A stretch of DNA of 64,000 bases, taken from the NCBI GenBank assembly GCA_020638875.1, contig JACKHS010000017.1:17010-81009 (forward strand), written 5' to 3'. Position 1 is the first letter of the stretch. The number at the start of each line of letters is the position of its first letter. The notes beneath the pieces are model-generated. The model worked only from the letters and a program-made list of their open reading frames with translations, was not told the DNA's origin and made no database searches. Made by a program: the position numbers and the translations under genes. Source of the stretch: Planctomycetota bacterium. GTDB taxonomy: Bacteria; Planctomycetota; UBA1135; GCA-002686595. Below are positions 31,867 through 40,502 of this stretch, one piece after another.

Positions 31867-33110
31867 ACTGGCCCCCTTGAGTGGGCCCACAGGACCGGAT
31901 TCCGTCGCAAGCCCGTTACCGCCGCGCGGTTCGAAAGTCCGCCTCTCGTCCAAGGCCCCGATGCCCCCGAGAGGAGCTCCGCGATGTTCGTCCCGCCTCG
32001 TTGCCCGAACCCTTCCTGCCCTCGTCACAGCGCGCCCACGCCGCGCTTCTACGTCCGCAAGGGGTGCTACCGGCCGAAGTGTCGTCCGCGTCCCGTCCAG
32101 CGGTTCCGGTGCAAGACCTGCGCACGCGGCTTCTCGCGCCAGACGTTCCGCGCCGACTACCGTGACCACAAGCCCCACCTGAATGTGGAGCTCGTGCGGC
32201 TGCTCTGCTCGGGCATCGGTTTGCGACAGTTGGCGCGACTCGTGAAGCTGACACGTCGGAACGCGCGCATGAAGTTCGAGAAGCTGGCGAGCCATGCAGC
32301 ATGGCTCGACCACAACCTGAAGGTGGCGCGGCCGAAGTCGCGAGGGCGCTCGAGCTTCGAGCCGCAACGGCTGCACTTCGACGAGTTCGAGACTTACGAG
32401 TCGCGGCGCAACACGCGGCCGCTCTCGATCGCAGTGATGATCGAGTCGCGTACCCGACTCCTCGTCGCCGCGGTCGCCGCGCCGATTCGGCCTCGTGGGA
32501 GGAAGACGCCCGCCCGGGAGGCCGCGATCGCGCGGGAAACGGAGCTTCTGGGGGCCCGACGCGATCGCTCTCGCTCGGCCTGCAGGTGGGTCTTCCGTCG
32601 TGCGGCGCGGATGGGGTTCAGCGGTGTCGTCGTGCTGCGCACGGACGAGAAGGGCACGTACTCGAGCTACGCCCGTCGCGCGTTCCGCGGACGTCGACTC
32701 GTGCACCTTCGAACCTCGAGCAAGATCGCGAGAGATCGACGCAATCCGCTGTTCCCCATCAACCACACAGAGGCCGTGCTGCGAGATCTCATGGGGCGCC
32801 TGCGTCGCCGTTCGTGGTTGGTGAGCAAGCGGCGCCGGTTCCTCAACCTGCACTTGGCGCTCTACGCAGCGTGGCGGAACTGGGTGCGCCCGCGCTTCAA
32901 CTCCGACGACCTCTGTCCTGGGGAACTCGCGGGGCTGGTGCCGCGACGACTCTCGGCGGGCGAGCTCGTCGGATGGCGGCAGGACTGGGGCGGCTCGAGT
33001 CCGTCGCCGAGCTGGACCGGACGAGCGCTGCCGCGTGCGGACTAGTGCGGATGTGACGAGGGCTCGGCAGGGGAGAGGCCTCCCCGCCGAGCCCATCGAA
33101 GGGGGCCAGT
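31867..33110. mobile_element. IS1-like insertion sequence (1244 bp)
   Basis: The left end ACTGGCCCCCTTGAGTGGGC (31867-31886) and right end GCCCATCGAAGGGGGCCAGT (33091-33110) are imperfect terminal inverted repeats. The element carries one transposase gene. It lies between a terminator and the stop codon of the minus-strand FG-GAP lipoprotein, which ends 2 bp beyond the right end. No target duplication is evident (CGT against CCT flanks). Two miniature elements and one orphan right end with the same termini occur in the window, so this copy may be the source of mobility. Confidence 0.85.
31984..33045 (+). CDS. IS1-like DDE transposase with N-terminal zinc ribbon
   Basis: 353 residues from ATG 31984, preceded by GAGAGGAG at good spacing. 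The N-terminus is a zinc ribbon (PRCPNPSC ... RFRCKTCARGF). A helix-turn-helix-like stretch follows (LVRLLCSGIGLRQLARLVKL). The catalytic core shows the acidic residues expected of an RNase H-fold transposase of the IS1 superfamily: HFDEFETYE, LRTDEKGTYSS and the final NHTEAVLRDLMGRLRRRSWL helix, which parallels the ERHNLTLRTRLKRL segment of IS1. It ends with YAAWRNWVRPRFNSDD. The ORF can be extended upstream into the left end, but that would lack a start within good RBS distance. It appears intact. Confidence 0.85.
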   Translation: MFVPPRCPNPSCPRHSAPTPRFYVRKGCYRPKCRPRPVQRFRCKTCARGFSRQTFRADYRDHKPHLNVELVRLLCSGIGLRQLARLVKLTRRNARMKFEKLASHAAWLDHNLKVARPKSRGRSSFEPQRLHFDEFETYESRRNTRPLSIAVMIESRTRLLVAAVAAPIRPRGRKTPAREAAIARETELLGARRDRSRSACRWVFRRAARMGFSGVVVLRTDEKGTYSSYARRAFRGRRLVHLRTSSKIARDRRNPLFPINHTEAVLRDLMGRLRRRSWLVSKRRRFLNLHLALYAAWRNWVRPRFNSDDLCPGELAGLVPRRLSAGELVGWRQDWGGSSPSPSWTGRALPRAD

Positions 33111-33111
33111 C

Positions 33112-34527
33112 CTAGCGGGAGCCCGGAGGACCGAAGGCCGCCACGTCGTTCAGATACACCCGCACACTCCCCGCCTCTGGCCGCATCTTGGTCGCGCCCG
33201 CGCCCACGACGACGTCCACGCGGCCGTCGCCGTTGACGTCGCCGAGGGACCCGCGTCCACCGGCGTCGCTGTTCGAGAGCATGCCCACCGGCGCGAACGC
33301 ACCCGTGCCGTCTCCGCGGTAGAGCAGCACACCGATCCCCGGTCCGAACAGCAGCAGGTCCCCGTGCCCGTCGAGGTCGAAGTCCGCCGAGAGCACGTCG
33401 TGATAGGCCAGGTCACGCGGCAGGCCGCGGTCGATCTGCACCCAGGCGGCGCCGGTCCACTCGTAGACGCCGACGTCGTTGCGTTCGGACTCCTCGATGA
33501 GCGGGTCCGCGAGACCGCAGAAGGCGAGCTCCAGCGGGCCACCGGGGACGATGTCGCAGGGGATGCAGGCGTAGTAGAGGTTGCCGATGTTGAGCGGCTT
33601 GGGCAGCCCGATCGAGTGGTCCTCGAAGCGCAGCGCACCGTCGGGGCCGTCGTTCGTCGTCAGCAGCAGCTGCACGCCCCACTCGCCGGTGACGTAGATG
33701 TCGTCGAGGCCGTTGCCGTCGAAGTCGGCCAGCTCGACCTGGCGGCCGTTGCGGCTCTTGCCGGCGCGCGGCGGAGCGGCGTAGCGCTCGAAGCTCCCGT
33801 CGCCCTTGCCGAGGAAGATCGCCAGCGGGCTGTGCGTCGTCTGGCTCCCGACGAACTGCGCGATGATGACCGCGTCCAGGTGTTCGTCGCCGTTGATGTT
33901 GCCCAGCGCGACGTCGAGCCCGAGGAACGAGGAGTCGATCGCGTTGGGTACCTCCTCCCACAGGATGCTCTCGGCATCGTCGGGGTGGGGGCGGTTGAGG
34001 AGCACGCGGGGGCGCTCCTTGTGCGAGGCGAAGACGAGGTCCGTGCGCCCGTCGTGGTCGAGGTCCGCGGCCTCGATCCCGCCGTACATCAGCGTGCGCG
34101 GGATGCCGTCGATGGCGAGCTTCCACCCGCCGGCTCGGGTACGCAGCCAGACGTTGAGGCCGTCCTCCTCGCGGTTCGAGGCGGCGATGTCACCGAGCCC
34201 GTCGCCGTTCAGGTCGGCGAGCAGGGGGTGCTCGCGCCACGTGCCGTCGACCGGCAGGCCCTCACTCGTCTCGACGAAGCCGAGCACGGGGACCGTGCTG
34301 AGGTCGGCGCCCTTGCCGGGCTGCGCGCCCGCGAACAGGCCCTCGATGGTCTGGAGGGTGCGCTCGGGCACCTGCGGCAGCGCGGGAGGCTCCTCGACCG
34401 GCGCGACGACGGTGGGCTCGGCCGGAGGCGGAGGCGCGCTCGAGTCGCTGCAGGCGGCCAGGAGCAAGGCCGAGGCGGCGAGCAGGGGCGAGGGGACCAG
34501 GCGGGCGGGGACGAGGGGCAGCTTCAT
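33112..34527 (-). CDS. FG-GAP repeat lipoprotein
   Basis: 471 residues, starting at ATG 34525-34527. The signal VPSPLLAASALLLAAC has a LLAAC lipobox, followed by a proline-rich linker (SDSSAPPPPAEPTVVAPVEE). The body is a VCBS/FG-GAP propeller with calcium loops: LLADLNGDGLGDIAAS, AADLDHDGRTDLVFASH, LGNINGDEHLDAVII, ADFDGNGLDDIYVTG, ADFDLDGHGDLLLFGPG and GDVNGDGRVDVVVGAG. It is probably an exported binding scaffold. The TAG stop lies 2 bp from the right end of the IS, so the IS may have trimmed the original C-terminus, although the propeller itself looks complete. Confidence 0.83.
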   Translation of the reverse strand: MKLPLVPARLVPSPLLAASALLLAACSDSSAPPPPAEPTVVAPVEEPPALPQVPERTLQTIEGLFAGAQPGKGADLSTVPVLGFVETSEGLPVDGTWREHPLLADLNGDGLGDIAASNREEDGLNVWLRTRAGGWKLAIDGIPRTLMYGGIEAADLDHDGRTDLVFASHKERPRVLLNRPHPDDAESILWEEVPNAIDSSFLGLDVALGNINGDEHLDAVIIAQFVGSQTTHSPLAIFLGKGDGSFERYAAPPRAGKSRNGRQVELADFDGNGLDDIYVTGEWGVQLLLTTNDGPDGALRFEDHSIGLPKPLNIGNLYYACIPCDIVPGGPLELAFCGLADPLIEESERNDVGVYEWTGAAWVQIDRGLPRDLAYHDVLSADFDLDGHGDLLLFGPGIGVLLYRGDGTGAFAPVGMLSNSDAGGRGSLGDVNGDGRVDVVVGAGATKMRPEAGSVRVYLNDVAAFGPPGSR

Positions 34528-35086
34528 GCGGTGCCTTATCGGTAGGTGGAGAGGCGAACGTGACAGTCGCGTCGGGGATAGCGGAGCGGTCCTAGACGAG
34601 GTCCCCCGAGAGGGTTGCGGCGGTCCGCGGCGTGGCGGCGGCGCGCGACTCGGGGGACGACGGCGCGGTCTACGGCGGGGGTGGGGGGAGGCTGGCGAAA
34701 GGGCCGTGATTCCGCGGATTTGGGCTTGCGCGGGGCGCTCGCTCGGGTTGAAATGCGTCTTCCTGGATGGGGGGTGGGGATACCCGAGCCCCTGCTTCCG
34801 GGGCCTTTGAAAATCCCACAGTTCCAGGGCTTTTCAGAAAAAGCCTTGCCTGTCAGGGGCGCGGGATGATATCCAACATCCTTCGACTCAGACAGTGCTT
34901 GGAGGCCCGTCGCCTCTCCCCGTCGTGCGGGGGCTCGCGCCCATCCCTCGGGCTCGCTTCCCTGCCGGCGCCACGAGTAGGCGGGCTATCGCAACCACCA
35001 AGTAGATGTGTGTGCACCGATCGGTCCCTCCTGGGCCGGTCTACTGAATGTCACCTAGGCTTCAACTCCTTCCCAGAGAGAGCATC
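34528..35086 (+). promoter_or_regulatory. Divergent intergenic region with candidate promoter
   Basis: A 559-bp gap between divergent genes, with no credible ORF. An AT-richer part around 34805-34880 contains TTGAAAATCC, then CTGTCAGGGGCGCGGGAT and GATATCC (34868-34874). The last part resembles the promoter-like sequence at 25508-25540 upstream of a paralog. This would leave a leader of about 210 nt before ATG 35087. Confidence 0.35.
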
Positions 35087-36088
35087 ATGAGATTCCACAA
35101 ATTCGTCCTTACGGGCCTCACCGCCCTGGCCGGTCTCGGCATGGCGTCCGAGGCGGTCGCCGGCGGTCGCAACCCGGGCAGCCTCCTGCTGTACCCCGAG
35201 TTCGACAACCGCGCGGGCACGGTCACTGTCCTGACGATCACGAACACTGCCGACTCCGGCAGCGCCGTCGACGTCGAGTTCGTCTACATCGGTCGCTACC
35301 AGCAGTGCGGCGGTCCCGGCTCCACGTCGGGCGGCCACTGCAACGTGGACTGCGAAGAGTTCAACCGCACCGAGCGTCTCACGGCGAACGACACGCTGAC
35401 CCTCATCACGAACTTCCACAACCCGCAACACGAGCAGGGCTACGTCTACGCCTTCGCCCGTGACGGCGTGAACAGCCCGATCGCCCACAACTACCTGATC
35501 GGCAACGTGATGACCGTCGAGTCGCTCGAGACCTTCGAGTACTCGGTGAACCCGGTTGTCTACACCGCCAACAACCCGGCGGACGGCAACAACGGCATCC
35601 GTCTCCTCAACGGCACCCAGTACGAAGAGGCCGCGGACGAGATCCTGTTCCCCCGCTTCCTGGGTCAGGGCGGCAACTTCAACTCGGAGCTGATCCTGAT
35701 CGGCCTCACGGGTGGTGCTGCGTTCGACACGACCGTCGACTTCCTGATCTACAACGACAACGAAGAAGTGTTCTCGAGCGAGTACACCTTCTACTGCTGG
35801 GATCGCGTGCACCTGCTCGAGATCTCGGGCATCTTCCACAACCAGTTCCTGGCTGACTTCACCAACGACGACAGCCAAGAGCTCCTCGGTGCCCCGCACG
35901 TCGAGACCGGTTGGTTCCGCATGGACGGCGCCCAGGCCTCCTCGACGAGCACCACGCTTCCGAACCCGGCCGTCTACGGTGTCCTGGTCGAGCGCATCGA
36001 CCACAAAGGCGCTGCTGACCTGCCCTTCGAGAACGGCACGCAAGACAACGGCGCGCTGCTTCCCCGTAGCCTGGACGGCACCTTCTAG
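35087..36088 (+). CDS. Stand-alone secreted LLLYPEFDNR-domain protein (copy 2)
   Basis: 333 residues from ATG 35087, with AGAGAGAG just upstream. The signal peptide ends near SEAVAGG. The mature protein is only the unnamed domain: RNPGSLLLYPEFDNRAG, VEFVYIGRYQQCG, CEEFNRTERLTANDTLTLI, HNPQHEQGYVYAFARD, ADEILFPRFLGQG, LIGLTGGAAFDTTVDFLIYN, DNEEVFSSEYTFYCWDR, LLEISGIFHNQF, GWFRMDGAQA, VLVERID and ADLPFENG. The cysteine before EFNR and the one in CW are kept in all four copies and may form a disulfide. The gene is less GC-rich, with more GGT, CGT and GAA codons than its neighbours, consistent with high expression or different ancestry. Its function is unknown, and a surface or matrix protein is the best guess. 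Confidence 0.75.
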   Translation: MRFHKFVLTGLTALAGLGMASEAVAGGRNPGSLLLYPEFDNRAGTVTVLTITNTADSGSAVDVEFVYIGRYQQCGGPGSTSGGHCNVDCEEFNRTERLTANDTLTLITNFHNPQHEQGYVYAFARDGVNSPIAHNYLIGNVMTVESLETFEYSVNPVVYTANNPADGNNGIRLLNGTQYEEAADEILFPRFLGQGGNFNSELILIGLTGGAAFDTTVDFLIYNDNEEVFSSEYTFYCWDRVHLLEISGIFHNQFLADFTNDDSQELLGAPHVETGWFRMDGAQASSTSTTLPNPAVYGVLVERIDHKGAADLPFENGTQDNGALLPRSLDGTF

Positions 36089-36131
36089 TTCAAGTCCTGG
36101 ACTGTCGGCCCGGGAGCTGACGGTATGGCCG

Positions 36132-36149
36132 GGAGGCCCTCGGGCCTCC
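36132..36149 (+). terminator. Short terminator-like hairpin after copy 2
   Basis: GGAGGCCC (36132-36139) and GGGCCTCC (36142-36149) are perfect complements with a minimal loop (6-7 bp when the loop is opened), 44 bp after the stop. A second hairpin (GGGTCGGATGG with CCATCCGGCCC, 36222-36248) lies further downstream, ahead of the next gene. Confidence 0.5.
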
Positions 36150-36387
36150 TAGCCGGTGGGGAACCCCACCGAATCCGGCGCGGATTCCCCGCACCGAAGA
36201 CTCCCGTGAGCTAGATTTCGAGGGTCGGATGGATCGCCCATCCGGCCCTCGTTCCGTACCCGGCCCGCCGGGTGCGACGCCCCTCGTCGCGAACGAGATC
36301 CGGCACGGCTTCCCAACGGCTCCCCGCGGCGGACGTACGCCCGTCCCGTCCCGAGCCACCTCGATCCTCACGACCTTGCGAACCACC

Positions 36388-36942
36388 ATGAGACTCGTCC
36401 CCTCCGCTCTGCTCCTCGCGCTCGCGCTGCCACTCGCTGCCTGTCACCAAGAAGTGGGTGCGCAAGGACCCGAGGCCGAGCACGCGGCTCAGGCCGCGAC
36501 CCAGACCACCGACGCGCAGGCCGAAGCTCCGCGCGATCCCGACTACGCGACGGTCGCCACGCGCGCGCAACGGCGCTGGGACGAGGTCACGGCCGGCGAG
36601 TGGATGCAGGCGTACGACTACGTTCCGCCGAGCGTGCGCAAGTACATGTCGCTGGACTCGTTCCTGTCCGGCAAGACCTACCACGAGTACAAGAACCCCA
36701 CCAAGCCGGTGCTCATCGCGCAGGACGGTGACGAGGCCTACATCGAGCTCACGGTCGTGTGGGAGCCGCACCACCCGCAGATCCAGACGGCCAACAACCT
36801 CGACGGGCAGTCGCTCGAGCAGGAGGTCCACATGGTCGAGACGTGGATGTGGGAGGAGAACGAGTGGTACTTGAAGTCGGTCGAGCGCCACAACGAGTTC
36901 CTGACCGCGCACCCCAAGATCGCGAAGGAACTCGCCAAGTAG
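36388..36942 (+). CDS. Small lipoprotein of unknown function
   Basis: 184 residues from ATG 36388. The signal MRLVPSALLLALALPLAAC ends in a lipobox. An alanine/glutamine-rich linker follows (EAEHAAQAATQTTDAQAEA). The folded part begins at DYATVATRAQRRWDEVTAGE and includes WMQAYDYVPPSVRKYMSLDS, YIELTVVWEP and MVETWMWEENEWYLKSVE. The W-x-x-A-Y-x-Y/S start and W/Y-rich strands recall NTF2/SnoaL-like cone folds, but no catalytic residues can be assigned. TAGATT (36212-36217) upstream is a possible -10. It is followed by the 2.2-kb gene-poor region. Confidence 0.7.
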   Translation: MRLVPSALLLALALPLAACHQEVGAQGPEAEHAAQAATQTTDAQAEAPRDPDYATVATRAQRRWDEVTAGEWMQAYDYVPPSVRKYMSLDSFLSGKTYHEYKNPTKPVLIAQDGDEAYIELTVVWEPHHPQIQTANNLDGQSLEQEVHMVETWMWEENEWYLKSVERHNEFLTAHPKIAKELAK

Positions 36943-37064
36943 TGCCGAGCCTCTCGCCGGCGCATGTCGGCGAACCTGCGAGCCGAGCGGTGCTGCACCG
37001 CTCGGCTCGCTCGATTTCGGCCCGCGCACGCTCGGCTCGCGGCGACTTCGAGTGATGCCAGGCG

Positions 37065-37560
37065 TCGCGCGCTCGCCGGCCCGCGTGCGTGCGGGCGCCG
37101 AGCTGCGTGGACCAGGCGCGTGCCCTCGCGAGGCTCCTCGAGTTGCGTGGTGGGGCAGGGCGTCTCGCGACTCCCCCGAGGCCTCCGCGCCGAACGTCGC
37201 GCGCTTGGAGCCGCTGCGTCGCGTCCTGGGAAGGCGGCGTGCCCTCGCCGGACCGCGTGCGCGCGTGCCGAGGTGGGGGAGCGAAGGCGTGTGCCCTGGC
37301 GATGCTCCTCTCGACTCGCGTGGTGGGGTTCGGCGCCTCGCGAGTCCCCCAGACCTCCGCGGCGAACGTCGCGCGCCTTGAGCCGCTGCGTCGCGTCCTG
37401 GCGAGGCGGCGTGCGCTCGCCGGAGCGTGTGCGCGGGGGCGCCGAGGTCAGGGATCGCGGCGCGTGCGCTCGCGACGCTCCGCGTGTCGCGTGGTGGGGT
37501 AGGGCGTCTCGCGAGTCCCCGAGGCCTTCGCGGCGAACGTCGCGCGCGACGAGACACCGT
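37065..37560. repeat. Three tandem copies of a ~172-bp unit
   Basis: CTCGCCGG recurs at 37072, 37244 and 37415. CCGCTGCGTCGCGTCCTGG occurs at 37211 and 37383, giving a period of 171-172 bp. Other shared blocks include GCGTGGTGGGG and GAACGTCGCGCGC. The copies differ by scattered substitutions and short indels, so they are not recent. Confidence 0.75.
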
Positions 37561-38277
37561 GCCCAGTCCTAGCCTTGCGGCGCGAGTGCTGAGGGCGCGA
37601 GGTTCGCCTACGCAGCACGTGGACGTCCACGCGCGTGTCCGCGCCGTGACCTCGTCGACCGTGTCCTCGAACGCGCGAGCAGCAACACGAGCGAGCGGAG
37701 AGAACAAGCGAGCGGCAACACGCGTGAGCGGCGAAGCGGAGTCCGTGATGCGCGCGAGCCGCGAAGTACCTACGACGTGGATCCCGCGCGACTTTGGGCA
37801 CCGCGCGCGTCGACGAGGCGCCGGCTCGGTGGCGGTGTCGCACGACTTGGGTTCGCGGCGCGGAGCGACGTGGCGTGCGCGTCGCCGTGAGCAGCGCCCG
37901 AACTCCGACCTCGCACGCGTCCTCGCGCGACGTCGGGCGCTCTCCGCGCACGAGCTGCGCGGACTTCTCGGGCTTCGCGGTCCATCGACGCTCTGGGTCC
38001 CGGCGGCCTACCGAGGGTCCGTCGGCTGCTCCTGTGCGCACGCGGTCCATCACGCCGAGCCAGGGGGCAGCGCCGTGGCTCGTGTCGAAGGTCGAGTTCG
38101 CGACGGAGAGCGCGTCTTCCGCTCGATGTGGCACGATCGCGCGGGCGAGGCGCAGCGGGGTCGACACGGACTGCGCGGGCTGCAGGCGGTGACGCGCTAC
38201 GACGGGGGGCGTGCGCGCGACGTCGAGCGTTCGACGGCCGCGGCCTGCTTCGCAATCGTCGTCAAGATCCCGACGCG

Positions 38278-38368
38278 GTCTCGTCGCGCGGTCTCGTCGC
38301 GTGGTCTCGTTGCGTGGTCTCGTTGCGTGGTCTCGTCGCGCGTTCTCGTCGCGTGGTCTCGTTGCACA
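38278..38368. repeat. Seven tandem 13-bp repeats (GTCTCGTCGCGYG)
   Basis: Units start at 38278, 38291, 38304, 38317, 38330, 38343 and 38356. They vary only at TCG/TTG, CGCG/CGTG and the first base of unit six. Unit length 13 is not a multiple of three, which argues against a coding role. Confidence 0.85.
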
Positions 38369-39136
38369 GGACGATGCGGCGCCGTCCGCAAGGATGAGGA
38401 GGCGTACAGAGAGCCACGGCTTCGAGCTGGGCGCGCGAACGAGCGAACGAGCGGCCGGCGCGTCACGAGGACGCCACGCGCGCCGCGCGCACCGAGCGCG
38501 GACGCGCTGAGCGCCAACGCCGTGAGCGCCCGCGACGAGGAGTGCGAGTCGGCGTCGTGGCGGGGCGACCGCGGCTCGGTGCGAATGATGCGGGCCATGC
38601 GGACGTGCGGCGCGTGACGAGGTCCTCGTCGCGTGCGGGCGCCCCAGCGCTCGCTGGGCGCGCGCTCGAGGCGTCGCGCGGCTCGGAGTCGCGAGCTCCG
38701 CGCGCCGCGCCGCAGCGGGGCGTGGAGGCGCCCGTGGAGCGCTGCGGAGCCCTTCTCCGAGGCCACGCGCGGCGCTTCCCGCAGGGCTCCCGCCGCGCCG
38801 CGGCGAGCCGCCGCGGCGGGGGCGGCGCCGCCACTAAAAGCAACTTCCTATTTGTCGTGGCCGCCGCGCTTTGCGGCTTCCAAGGATTCTCTTCGAGCAC
38901 CGAAGGAGTGTTGATTTTTCGCGCCGTCCATGGCGTCATGGAGTCATCAGCCGACACGACTGAGACCGCGGGTCGCAGCCTGAGCGACCCCCGAACCCGA
39001 AGGTGAGGAGGAGACAACGGGTCTCACCCATCGGTTACGAGAGGGCGAGGGGACGGGCTGCGAGACGTGGGGAGAGTTCAGGACGGGGTGGACCGCGAAC
39101 TCTCTTGGAGGAGTATCCACCTTTGGAAGTAGCACC

Positions 39137-40147
39137 ATGATTCACCGCATCATCGCGACCGGGCTCGTGCTCGCCTCCGTGGCCGGACCTGCCCTGGCCT
39201 CCGACGGACGCAACGCGGGCAGCCTCTTGCTCTATCCGGAGTTCGACAACCGCCACGGTACGGTCACCGTCCTCACCGTGACGAACGTCGACGTGGACGA
39301 GACCTCGAACCCGATCGAAGTCGAGTTCGTCTACATCGGCAAGTACAGCCAGTCGGGACACGACATCGGCTGCCTCGAGTTCAACCGCACCGAGGTCCTG
39401 ACGCCCGCCGACACGATCACGCTCATCACCAATTTCCACAACCCGGAGCAGGAGCAAGGCTACGTCTACGCCTTCGCGAAGGATCCCAGCTCCCACGTGG
39501 CCGTGACGCACAACTACCTCACGGGCAACGTGATGACCGTCGAAGGTCTCGAAGCCTTCGAGTACTCGGTCAACCCGGTCTCCTACCGCGGGCACACGAA
39601 CCCCGGGACCGCGACCGACCTCGACGGCGACGGCATCCTCGACATGAGCGGCTGCGAGTACACGGGGAACCCCGCGGAGATCCTGATCCCGCGCTTCCTC
39701 GGTCAAGGCGGCATGTTCAACAGCGAGCTGATCATGATCGGCCTGACGGGCGGCACGGCGTTCGACACGACGCTGGACTTCCTGATCTTCAACGACAACG
39801 AGGAGATCTTCTCCAGCGAGCACACCTTCCACTGCTGGGAGCGTCGTCACCTGCTGGAGATCTCCGGCATCTTCCACAACGCCTTCCTGGCGGACTGGAC
39901 GAACGACGACCCGCTCGAGATGCTCGGCGCGCCGTACATCGAGACGGGCTGGATCCACATCGAAGGCGCGTTGGCCAACTCGTCCAACACGACGATCTTC
40001 GACCCGGCGGTGTACTGCGTCCTCGTGGAGCGCATCGACGGCCGTGGCGCCGCCGACCTGCCCTTCGAGAAAGGCCTGCGCATCAACGGCGAGCTGCTGC
40101 CGCACGATCCCTTCGGCGATCCCGGCACGGACGTCGTCTGCAACTGA
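39137..40147 (+). CDS. Stand-alone secreted LLLYPEFDNR-domain protein (copy 3)
   Basis: 336 residues from ATG 39137, preceded by GGAAG at 12 bp. The signal peptide (IIATGLVLASVAGPALAS) precedes the same unnamed domain as the gene at 35087: RNAGSLLLYPEFDNRHG, VEFVYIGKYSQSG, CLEFNRTEVLTPADTITLIT, FHNPEQEQGYVYAFAKD, AEILIPRFLGQGGMFNSELI, FDTTLDFLIFNDNEEIFSSE, HCWERRHLLEISGIFHNAF, GWIHIEGALAN and ADLPFEKG. It is the closest relative of copy 2, so the pair is probably a local duplication separated by the repeat region. The C-terminus ends in a short tail (GDPGTDVVCN). No enzyme motif is seen. Confidence 0.75.
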   Translation: MIHRIIATGLVLASVAGPALASDGRNAGSLLLYPEFDNRHGTVTVLTVTNVDVDETSNPIEVEFVYIGKYSQSGHDIGCLEFNRTEVLTPADTITLITNFHNPEQEQGYVYAFAKDPSSHVAVTHNYLTGNVMTVEGLEAFEYSVNPVSYRGHTNPGTATDLDGDGILDMSGCEYTGNPAEILIPRFLGQGGMFNSELIMIGLTGGTAFDTTLDFLIFNDNEEIFSSEHTFHCWERRHLLEISGIFHNAFLADWTNDDPLEMLGAPYIETGWIHIEGALANSSNTTIFDPAVYCVLVERIDGRGAADLPFEKGLRINGELLPHDPFGDPGTDVVCN

Positions 40148-40156
40148 GCTGACGGC

Positions 40157-40172
40157 GGGGAAGCTCTTCCCC
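40157..40172 (+). terminator. Short hairpin after copy 3
   Basis: GGGGAAG (40157-40163) and CTTCCCC (40166-40172) form a 7-bp stem (6 bp with an opened loop), 9 bp after the stop. There is no U-tract, so it is weak as a terminator. Confidence 0.4.
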
Positions 40173-40502
40173 GAGACTGCGTCCTCCTGTGGCCGCGCCC
40201 GTGCCTTCCCGCGCGGCGCGGCCTACCCGACCCCTCGCGAGTCGGGACACGCAGCGAGGACGTGATCCTTGGCCCACGTCGTGGCGGGCTCACCTTCCGA
40301 GCCCGGTGGTGTTCCACCCCGTCTGCCACCGACAGCTATGATCCGGGAGCGATCGGCTCCTGCCGATTCCTCGGCGTGTGGAAGGAGGCGCCGAGGCCGT
40401 CACTCGTGAGCTAGCCGCTCCAAGGCTCCGCGCCCTGGAGCGGCCCCTTCGTTTCCAGGCGACCGGTTCGCCGCACGCGCCCCGGCGGGCACACTCTGGC
40501 CC
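40173..40502 (+). promoter_or_regulatory. Intergenic region before the RecQ-like helicase
   Basis: The 330-bp gap has no credible ORF. It contains a TATGAT hexamer (40337-40342) that could be a -10 box. A hairpin, GCCGCTCC (40414-40421) with GGAGCGGC (40437-40444), is followed by CCCTTCGTTTCC and looks like a terminator or attenuator 59 bp before the helicase start. Confidence 0.4.

Larger units (their letters stand above)
36943..39136. other. Gene-poor 2.2-kb region with two tandem-repeat families
   Basis: No reading frame here has a plausible signal, domain or start context. The long open frames are arginine/alanine-rich, in several frames at once, as expected from GC-rich non-coding DNA. 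It contains three 172-bp tandem units (37065-37560) and seven 13-bp units (38278-38368). An AT-rich island with ACTTCCTA lies near 38832-38860, about 290 bp before the next gene. The region separates two paralogs (copies 2 and 3 of the unnamed domain). It could be remnant genes, a long untranslated RNA or simple repeat expansion. Confidence 0.55.

Noticed and set aside
31771..31983. Longer N-terminus for the IS transposase
   Set aside because: It would start outside the element, within the preceding gene. ATG 31984 has a ribosome-binding site and begins at the zinc ribbon.
37448..38167. 239-codon minus-strand frame (starts MSTPLRLARAIV)
   Set aside because: It overlaps the 172-bp repeats, lacks domain or signal, and is better explained as a chance frame in GC-rich DNA.
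38278..38368. Possible CRISPR array (regular short repeats)
   Set aside because: Units are 13 bp and directly adjacent, with no unique spacers, and no cas genes are nearby.
37427..38617. 396-codon open frame in the gene-poor region
   Set aside because: Arginine-rich composition, open in several frames at once, crosses the 13-bp array and has no start context or recognisable domain.
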